Below the pieces are notes generated by a model, which was not told the origin of the DNA, searched no databases, and saw nothing but the letters and a program-made list of their open reading frames with translations. This document shows positions 23,097 to 27,705 of a stretch of DNA of 27,705 nt, piece after piece. The position numbers and the translations under genes are program-made. How positions within the stretch are numbered: the first letter of the stretch is position 1; each line of letters starts with the position of its first letter. Source of the DNA: Sulfurospirillum sp. UBA6810 (GTDB taxonomy: Bacteria; Campylobacterota; Campylobacteria; Campylobacterales; Sulfurospirillaceae); NCBI GenBank assembly GCA_002469305.1, contig DKEY01000036.1, positions 201 to 27,905 on the forward strand, in the 5' to 3' direction.

Positions 23097-23765
23097 ATGG
23101 ATTTAAATTGTCTCAAAGACTGTGTAGTCTTGTATGTTGAAGATGAAAAAGCAGTCCAAAACCAAACAAAAATGATACTTGATGACTTTGTGAAAAAAGT
23201 CTATGTAGCAAATGATGGTGAAGAAGGTTTGAGAATGGCTCTTGATTTAGATGTGGATGTTATCATCACAGATATTATGATGCCAAACCTCAATGGAATA
23301 GATATGTTAAAAAAGCTCAAATACGAGCATGAAAAAAATATTTCAACTATCATCACAACAGCCTTTACAGAAACAGACTATTTGCTTGAAGCGATTAGGT
23401 TGAAAGTGGATGGTTTTATAACAAAACCTATAAACATAAAAGACTTAATCAATACAATCTATACAGTTGTCTTACCAAAAGTTCAAAAAGAAGAGTTGCA
23501 GGGGTGTTCTTATATGGTTGATGCCCTCTCTGTTTTGGTAGGTGGTAAAAAGATAGAGATATTAAAATATATCATTGACCATTTAGATAGTGAGCATGTA
23601 TTTAATGGTTCATATCAAGATATCATGGAAGATATAGGTGTCAGTAAGCCAACCGTAGTCAATATGTTTAAACAGTTGATAGAAGCTGGCGTGTTAGATA
23701 AGATAAAAAACAAAGTGTACAGATTTCAAAATACTAAATTTATAAAAGAAGATAAAGAAAAATGA
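23097..23765 (+). CDS. Response regulator with RepL-like winged-helix output domain
   Basis: A 222-residue regulator. The receiver (about 8-125) is complete: E15/D16 in YVEDE, D59 in IITDIMMPN, T88 in ITTAF and K110 in TKPI. The C-terminal half (about 140-212) is not OmpR, NarL or NtrC type. KKIEILKYIIDHLDSEHVFNGSYQDIMEDIGVSKPTVVNMFKQLIEAGVLDK (split across about 151-202) ending in YRF resembles the winged helix of plasmid replication protein RepL / MarR-like folds. It starts 1 bp after the kinase stop with AAGGAAG upstream, and its end overlaps the cyclophilin gene (ATGA). It is probably the cognate regulator of the binding protein/kinase pair. Confidence 0.88.
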   Translation: MDLNCLKDCVVLYVEDEKAVQNQTKMILDDFVKKVYVANDGEEGLRMALDLDVDVIITDIMMPNLNGIDMLKKLKYEHEKNISTIITTAFTETDYLLEAIRLKVDGFITKPINIKDLINTIYTVVLPKVQKEELQGCSYMVDALSVLVGGKKIEILKYIIDHLDSEHVFNGSYQDIMEDIGVSKPTVVNMFKQLIEAGVLDKIKNKVYRFQNTKFIKEDKEK

Positions 23766-24286
23766 AGAAAATTATACTAATTTTACTTTTGTGCTTGAGT
23801 GTGTCTCTCTTTGGTGGAGATAAAAAAGTTGTTTTTGAGACAAATAAAGGAGATATAACCTTGACTCTTTTCTCTGATATTGCTCCAAAAACAGTTGAAA
23901 ACTTTGTTGCATTAGTTCATAAAGGGTATTATGATGGAGTTATCTTCCACAGAGTTATCAAAGGATTTATGATACAAAGTGGTGATCCAACAGGAACAGG
24001 AAGAGGTGGTGAGTCTATTTGGGGAGAGCCTTTTGAAGATGAGTTTAAGCCAGGGGTAGTTTTTGATAGAGCTGGTATCTTAGCTATGGCAAACAGAGGA
24101 CGTAATACAAATGGAAGTCAGTTTTTTATAACAACAAGACCTACATACTGGCTCAATGGACGACATACTATATTTGGTGAAGTAGCTGAGGGTTTTGATG
24201 TTGTAAGGAGTATAGAAAATACAAAAACTTCAGGGAGTGATAAACCACTTGAGGATATAGTGATTTTAAAGGCATATGTAAAGTAA
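23762..24286 (+). CDS. Exported cyclophilin-type peptidyl-prolyl cis-trans isomerase
   Basis: A 174-residue enzyme with a signal peptide (about 1-18, LFGG). The cyclophilin core is intact: GVIFHRVIKGFMIQSGDP (catalytic Arg in FHR, then the Phe/Met/Gln set), GSQFFIT and LNGRHTIFGEV. It would speed up proline isomerisation of envelope proteins. It resembles PpiA but is not given that symbol, since paralogues are common. It is the last gene of the binding protein-kinase-regulator operon, with a 4-bp overlap with the regulator. Confidence 0.94.
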   Translation: MKKIILILLLCLSVSLFGGDKKVVFETNKGDITLTLFSDIAPKTVENFVALVHKGYYDGVIFHRVIKGFMIQSGDPTGTGRGGESIWGEPFEDEFKPGVVFDRAGILAMANRGRNTNGSQFFITTRPTYWLNGRHTIFGEVAEGFDVVRSIENTKTSGSDKPLEDIVILKAYVK

Positions 24287-24365
24287 TTGCACTTTTTTTA
24301 ATCATTATAAAATAGATTTATTAGATAAAAGCAGATACAATAAAAGAAAAAGTTGGAGAGTAGAT

Positions 24366-24704
24366 ATGAAAAAAATCGAAGCAATTATCAAACCATTTAA
24401 ATTAGAAGATGTAAAGGATGCTCTAACGTCTATCGATATCACAGGTATGACAGTGAGCGAAGTAAAAGGTTATGGACGACAACAGGGACATTCGGAGCTT
24501 TATAGAGGAGCTGAATATGTTGTTGATTTTCTTCCAAAAATAAAAATAGACATTATCGTGAAAGATGAAGATGTGGACAATGCAATCAACGCTATTATAG
24601 GTGCGGCAAAAACTGGTAAAATCGGCGATGGCAAGATTTTTGTGTCGCATGTTGAGAGAGTAGTTAGGATAAGAACTTCAGAAGAAAACGAAGACGCAGT
24701 ATAA
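24366..24704 (+). CDS. glnB: Nitrogen regulatory protein PII
   Basis: A 112-residue PII protein of exact family length. The T-loop is GYGRQQGHSELYRGAEYVVDF with the modifiable Y51. The IIKPFKLEDVKDAL start and the signature TGKIGDGKIFVSHVERVVRIRT (about 83-104) for ATP/2-oxoglutarate binding are present. It starts after GGAGAG and lies 123 bp before amt, its known partner. GlnK is an equally valid name; genes beside amt are often called glnK. A candidate -10 (GATACAAT) lies near 24333, and T-rich sequence fills the gap after the cyclophilin. Confidence 0.96.
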   Translation: MKKIEAIIKPFKLEDVKDALTSIDITGMTVSEVKGYGRQQGHSELYRGAEYVVDFLPKIKIDIIVKDEDVDNAINAIIGAAKTGKIGDGKIFVSHVERVVRIRTSEENEDAV

Positions 24705-24729
24705 GAGAGGGCAGTATATATACCCTCTC
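24705..24729 (+). terminator. Hairpin after glnB
   Basis: GAGAGGG (24705-24711) pairs with CCCTCTC (24723-24729) around an 11-nt loop, directly after the stop codon. No clean T run follows, so termination may be partial and allow read-through into amt. Confidence 0.5.
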
Positions 24730-24748
24730 GCAAATTTATGCAAATTTT

Positions 24749-24779
24749 AGATTAGTGATTAATTTTTAAACACTAATCT
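24749..24779. repeat. Inverted repeat in the amt leader region
   Basis: AGATTAGTG (24749-24757) pairs perfectly with CACTAATCT (24771-24779) around a 13-nt AT-rich loop. It lies 16 bp before the likely amt -10 box (TACAAT, 24795), at the place where an upstream regulator could bind. It may also be a second terminator for glnB. Confidence 0.45.
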
Positions 24780-24794
24780 TGCTCCGCTTTTAAG

Positions 24795-24800
24795 TACAAT
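24795..24800 (+). promoter_or_regulatory. Candidate -10 box (TACAAT) for amt
   Basis: It lies 28 nt before ATG, with an AAAAGGAT ribosome site between. No sigma54 -24/-12 pattern was found here. Confidence 0.4.
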
Positions 24801-24827
24801 TAGTCATCATTATTTAAAAGGATTACT

Positions 24828-26009
24828 ATGGGTACACAAGAGCTACAATATGTAATTGACTCTTTCTTTTTAATTTTTTCAGCAGTTTTAATTATACTGA
24901 TGGCACCAGGCTTTGCGATGCTTGAAGCTGGTCTTGTGAGGACAAAAAACGTTACAGCAGTTTTAACAGGCAATGTTATGCTGTATGCTGTTTGTTCATT
25001 TGTATTTTTCATTTGGGGCTACAACTTTATGTTTGGAGGAAGTGGCTTTTTCTTGCAAGGTGTGAGTGTAGAGGGATATAGTGCTTACGCTTTTTTCTTC
25101 TTTCAAATGGCATTTGTGAGTAAAACAGTCTCTATCATGAGTGGTGGTGTAAGTGAAAGGATTAGAATTGTTCCTTTTATGACATTTGCAGTTATCATGA
25201 GTGGAGTTATATACCCAGTGGTGGGAAATTGGATTTGGGGTGGAGGTTTTTTAAGCGACATGCATGACTTAGCAGGCTCGACAGTTATCCACTCTGTTGG
25301 TGGCTGGGCACTACTAGCTGCTATATTGGTACTTGGTGCAAGAAATGGTAAATATACAAAAGATGGGAAAATTCGTCCAATCCCTGCTTCAAACATTCCT
25401 CTTGTGACACTTGGTGGACTTTTACTCTGGATTGGCTGGTTTGGTTTCAATGGAGGAAGTGCTTTTAATATCTCTTCACGTGATGCTGCGGATTTAGTCG
25501 GACTTATCATTGTAAATACAAATACAGCAGGATTGGCTGGTGCCATTGTTGCTGCGATTATCGTTTATATACAGTACAAAAAGCTAGATATAACTATGAT
25601 TTTAAATGGCGCTCTTGGTGGTTTGGTTGCTATAACAGCAGGTGCAGATGTAGCAGGACTTTGGGAACCTATAGTTATAGGAGCTATTGGTGGGGCGTTG
25701 GTTGTTTTTGCTGTTCCTGTATTTGATAAGTTTCAGATAGACGACCCTGTGGGAGCACTTTCAGTACATTTGGTAAATGGTATTTGGGGTACGATAGCGG
25801 TGGCATTATTTGCTGATTTCTCTCTTGTTACACAGCTAAAAGGTGTAGCGGTTGTTGGACTTTTCACTTTTATTGTTTCTTATGTTGTTTTTGTAGTTAT
25901 CAAGAGAGCTATTGGGCTTAGAAGTGATGAAGAACATGAATATGTTGGACTTGATTTGGAAGAGTGTGGTATCGAAGCTTACCCTGAATTTGTAAAATCA
26001 AAAGTATAA
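24828..26009 (+). CDS. amt: Ammonium transporter Amt
   Basis: A 393-residue membrane channel with about eleven helices. Family hallmarks: GFAMLEAGLVRTKN near the N-terminus, HSVGGWALLAA carrying the first pore His, LLWIGWFGFNGGSAF, GALGGLVAITAGAD, and the second pore His in VGALSVHLVNGIWGTIAVALF. It conducts NH3/NH4+. PII, encoded just upstream, normally blocks the cytoplasmic pore face when nitrogen is plentiful. The start follows AAAAGGAT by 5 nt. A terminator follows at 26015. Confidence 0.97.
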   Translation: MGTQELQYVIDSFFLIFSAVLIILMAPGFAMLEAGLVRTKNVTAVLTGNVMLYAVCSFVFFIWGYNFMFGGSGFFLQGVSVEGYSAYAFFFFQMAFVSKTVSIMSGGVSERIRIVPFMTFAVIMSGVIYPVVGNWIWGGGFLSDMHDLAGSTVIHSVGGWALLAAILVLGARNGKYTKDGKIRPIPASNIPLVTLGGLLLWIGWFGFNGGSAFNISSRDAADLVGLIIVNTNTAGLAGAIVAAIIVYIQYKKLDITMILNGALGGLVAITAGADVAGLWEPIVIGAIGGALVVFAVPVFDKFQIDDPVGALSVHLVNGIWGTIAVALFADFSLVTQLKGVAVVGLFTFIVSYVVFVVIKRAIGLRSDEEHEYVGLDLEECGIEAYPEFVKSKV

Positions 26010-26014
26010 CTTTA

Positions 26015-26037
26015 AAAGAGGGCATTTAGCCCTCTTT
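26015..26037 (+). terminator. Intrinsic terminator after amt
   Basis: AAAGAGGGC (26015-26023) and GCCCTCTTT (26029-26037) form a perfect 9-bp stem with a 5-nt loop, followed by pyrimidine-rich sequence and TTTTT. Confidence 0.85.
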
Positions 26038-26061
26038 CTCTCTCTTTTTATGACTCTATTG

Positions 26062-26067
26062 TATAAT
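26062..26067 (+). promoter_or_regulatory. -10 box (TATAAT) for the ZIP transporter gene
   Basis: TTGTATAAT lies 25 nt before the ATG at 26092. It rules against the upstream in-frame ATG at 26050, which would precede the transcript. Confidence 0.55.
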
Positions 26068-26091
26068 TGTCAAAAACAAAAGGCAGTTTAC

Positions 26092-26907
26092 ATGTATGAG
26101 TCTTTTCTCTCCCTAGACCACACTACTCAAGCACTCCTTGCAACACTTTTTACTTGGTTTATGACAGCAGCAGGAGCTGGAGTTGTTTTTTTTGTAAAAG
26201 ATGTAAATCCCAAATTCATGGATGCCAATCTTGGTTTTGCAGCAGGTGTTATGATAGCTGCTAGTTTTTGGTCATTGCTTGCCCCAAGCATAGAGATGAG
26301 TGAACATCTTGGACAAATTCCTTGGTTGATGGCAGCTTTTGGATTTATGAGTGGGGGTGTATTTATGCGAATAATTGATAAATTTTTACCACATTTACAT
26401 CCAAGTCTTAGTATGGATAAAAAAGAGGGTGTGAAAACTTCTTGGCAAAGAAGTACTCTTCTTGTTTTAGCTATTACCTTACATAATTTTCCAGAAGGCT
26501 TAGCCGTTGGAGTTGCATTTGGTGCAGTAGCTGCTGATTTACCATCAGCGACTATCGGTGGAGCAATCGCCTTGGCTATTGGCATTGGGCTGCAAAACTT
26601 TCCTGAGGGAGCTGCTGTATCCCTTCCTCTAAGAAGAGAGGGGCTGAGCAAAAAGAAGAGTTTTTCACTAGGGCAGGCTTCAGGGATTGTAGAACCAATA
26701 GCAGGTGTTATAGGAGCTATGTTTGCTATCTATATGCAAGAGTTTTTACCATTTGCCCTTAGCTTCGCAGCTGGTGCTATGATATTTGTAGTAGTAGAAG
26801 AGCTGATTCCAGAGTCACAAAAAAACTATAAACATATAGATACTGTTACTCTTGCTACGATGGTTGGATTTTCAGTTATGATGATTTTAGATGTAGCTTT
26901 GGGATAA
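26092..26907 (+). CDS. ZIP-family (GufA-type) metal transporter
   Basis: A 271-residue membrane protein with about eight helices. The metal-binding helix 4 motif is HNFPEGLAVGVAFG (H131, E135). Helix 5 has QNFPEGAAVSLPLRREG (Q168, E172), where Gln replaces the His found in many ZIP proteins, as in the GufA subgroup. The loop between helices 3 and 4 contains HLHPSL, a small metal-binding site. The expected substrate is Zn2+ or another divalent metal, moved into the cytosol. The start at 26092 follows AAAAGG by 8 nt and a TATAAT by 25 nt. The start codon lies inside a one-mismatch copy of the palindrome (26088-26097). No Zur-like inverted repeat is visible upstream. Confidence 0.9.
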   Translation: MYESFLSLDHTTQALLATLFTWFMTAAGAGVVFFVKDVNPKFMDANLGFAAGVMIAASFWSLLAPSIEMSEHLGQIPWLMAAFGFMSGGVFMRIIDKFLPHLHPSLSMDKKEGVKTSWQRSTLLVLAITLHNFPEGLAVGVAFGAVAADLPSATIGGAIALAIGIGLQNFPEGAAVSLPLRREGLSKKKSFSLGQASGIVEPIAGVIGAMFAIYMQEFLPFALSFAAGAMIFVVVEELIPESQKNYKHIDTVTLATMVGFSVMMILDVALG

Positions 26908-26918
26908 GTTCATTTTGC

Positions 26919-26924
26919 TATAAT
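26919..26924 (+). promoter_or_regulatory. -10 box (TTTTGCTATAAT) for pyrC
   Basis: A perfect extended -10, 27 nt before ATG 26951, with AAGGA between. It starts 12 bp after the ZIP gene stop. Confidence 0.6.
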
Positions 26925-26950
26925 AAAAAAAGTATAATTAAGGATTTTCA

Positions 26951-27705
26951 ATGACATTTACACTTGTTTCACCATTAGATATGCATCTTCACTTAAGAGA
27001 TGAGCTTATGCTTAAAAATGTAGCACCACTAAGTGCTAAAAGTTTTTCTGCTGCAATTGTTATGCCAAACTTAGTGCCACCAATAACAAATATTGAAGAT
27101 TTACAACAGTATAAAAAGAGAATTATTGCTGCTACTTGCAATGAAAAGTTTGAGCCTCTTATGACACTATTTTTTAAAAATGATTATAGTTATGAGTTTT
27201 TAAAAGAGGCAAAACCACATATAAGTGCTATAAAATTATATCCATCGGGGATAACAACAAACTCAGAAGCTGGTGTAAGCAGTATGGATATAGAAAATCT
27301 GAGAGAAACTTTTGAGGCTATGAGTGCACTGGAGATACCTTTATGTGTTCATGGTGAAACCAATGGTTTTGTGATGGATAGAGAAGAAGAATTTGGCTCA
27401 ATCTATGAACAGTTTGCTTCTAATTTTCCAAAGTTAAAAATCATCATGGAGCACATCACGACAAAACATAGTGTGGAGTTACTAGATAAGTATGATAATC
27501 TATATGCAACTATCACCTTGCATCACCTTTTAACTACTCTTGATGATGTGGCTGGGGGGATGCTAAAACCACATCTTTTTTGTAAGCCGATTTCAAAAAG
27601 ACCAGAAGATAGAGATGCTCTTTTACATGTAGCCTTAAATGCGCATCCAAAAGTGATGTTTGGTAGTGATTCTGCCCCTCATCCTACACATAAAAAAGAG
27701 TGTTG
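26951..27705 (+). CDS. pyrC: Dihydroorotase, 3' end beyond the window
   Basis: The first 251 codons of a gene that runs off the window. It converts N-carbamoyl-aspartate to dihydroorotate in pyrimidine synthesis. The zinc site is visible: SPLDMHLHLRDE (two His), the carbamylated Lys in AIKLYPSGITTNSEAG, CVHGE, EHITT, and the catalytic GSDSAPH near the cut. The pattern matches the short, E. coli-like dimeric type. ATG follows AAGGA by 6 nt. It has its own promoter and carries a one-mismatch palindrome copy (27623-27632) reading Leu-His-Val. Confidence 0.96.
   Translation, partial: MTFTLVSPLDMHLHLRDELMLKNVAPLSAKSFSAAIVMPNLVPPITNIEDLQQYKKRIIAATCNEKFEPLMTLFFKNDYSYEFLKEAKPHISAIKLYPSGITTNSEAGVSSMDIENLRETFEAMSALEIPLCVHGETNGFVMDREEEFGSIYEQFASNFPKLKIIMEHITTKHSVELLDKYDNLYATITLHHLLTTLDDVAGGMLKPHLFCKPISKRPEDRDALLHVALNAHPKVMFGSDSAPHPTHKKEC

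Noticed and set aside
24760..24790. Possible sigma54 promoter upstream of amt (a TTGCT sequence is present)
   Set aside because: There is no GG at the correct -24 distance, so the pattern fails. A sigma70-type TACAAT is a better candidate.
150..27705. Mobile elements, prophage or CRISPR arrays
   Set aside because: I looked for transposases, integrases, terminal repeats and regularly spaced repeats and saw none. The TTACATGTAA copies are irregularly spaced and lie within unrelated genes.

Overview
The window looks like ordinary chromosomal DNA from an environmental member of the Campylobacterota (formerly Epsilonproteobacteria), most likely a Sulfurimonas/Sulfuricurvum-like sulfur oxidiser. 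The reasons are low GC, very dense gene packing with ATGA-type overlaps, promoters reduced to an extended -10 box (TTTGCTATAAT type) without a clear -35, a DUF1104-type small periplasmic protein, 'IAHQWRQPL' histidine kinases, and small periplasmic c-type cytochromes. The genus is inferred; the phylum is fairly secure. No phage, IS element, CRISPR array or obvious recent transfer is visible.

Layout. 1-53: 3' end of a tRNA-Leu(UAG). 85-6562 (minus): a Cys-free thioredoxin-like exported protein, a REC-PAS-PAS-HD-GYP c-di-GMP phosphodiesterase, then a probable operon mgtE - FAD dehydrogenase (COG2509 type) - pyruvate kinase. 6640-8197 (plus): a CorA-type Mg2+ transporter divergent from mgtE, then a NYN/OST-HTH RNase-like protein. 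8200-8236: bidirectional terminator. 8266-11568 (minus): a zinc operon znuA-znuC-znuB-eamA, divergent from a Fur-family regulator (probable Zur) at 11666-12034. Two matching 15-bp inverted repeats lie between them. 12035-12368: a 334-bp gene-free stretch with a strong terminator and a candidate structured small RNA. 12369-16833 (plus): a phospholipid-transport operon of Mla/PqiC type (STAS-MlaE fusion, MlaF, MlaD, auxiliary lipoprotein) followed by an AI-2E family membrane protein. 16878-19592 (plus): DUF1104 protein, OmpR-type regulator, histidine kinase and two small cytochromes c. 19595-20236 (minus): a Zn-ribbon SAM methyltransferase. 20323-24286 (plus): periplasmic binding protein, histidine kinase, response regulator with a RepL-like winged helix, and an exported cyclophilin. 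24366-26009: PII protein and Amt ammonium transporter. 26092-26907: GufA-type ZIP metal transporter. 26951-27705: start of pyrC, cut by the window end.

How it fits together. Three themes recur: divalent metal homeostasis (MgtE, CorA, Znu/Zur, ZIP), envelope maintenance (Mla-type lipid transport, exported cyclophilin) and environmental sensing (HD-GYP hybrid, two kinase/regulator pairs, PII-Amt).

The most unusual signal is not a gene. The palindrome TTACATGTAA occurs nine times exactly, with seven further one-mismatch copies, in 27.7 kb. From base composition about 0.1 exact copies are expected. It sits mostly inside genes, usually in the frame that encodes Leu-His-Val, and looks like a highly iterated palindrome of unknown function.
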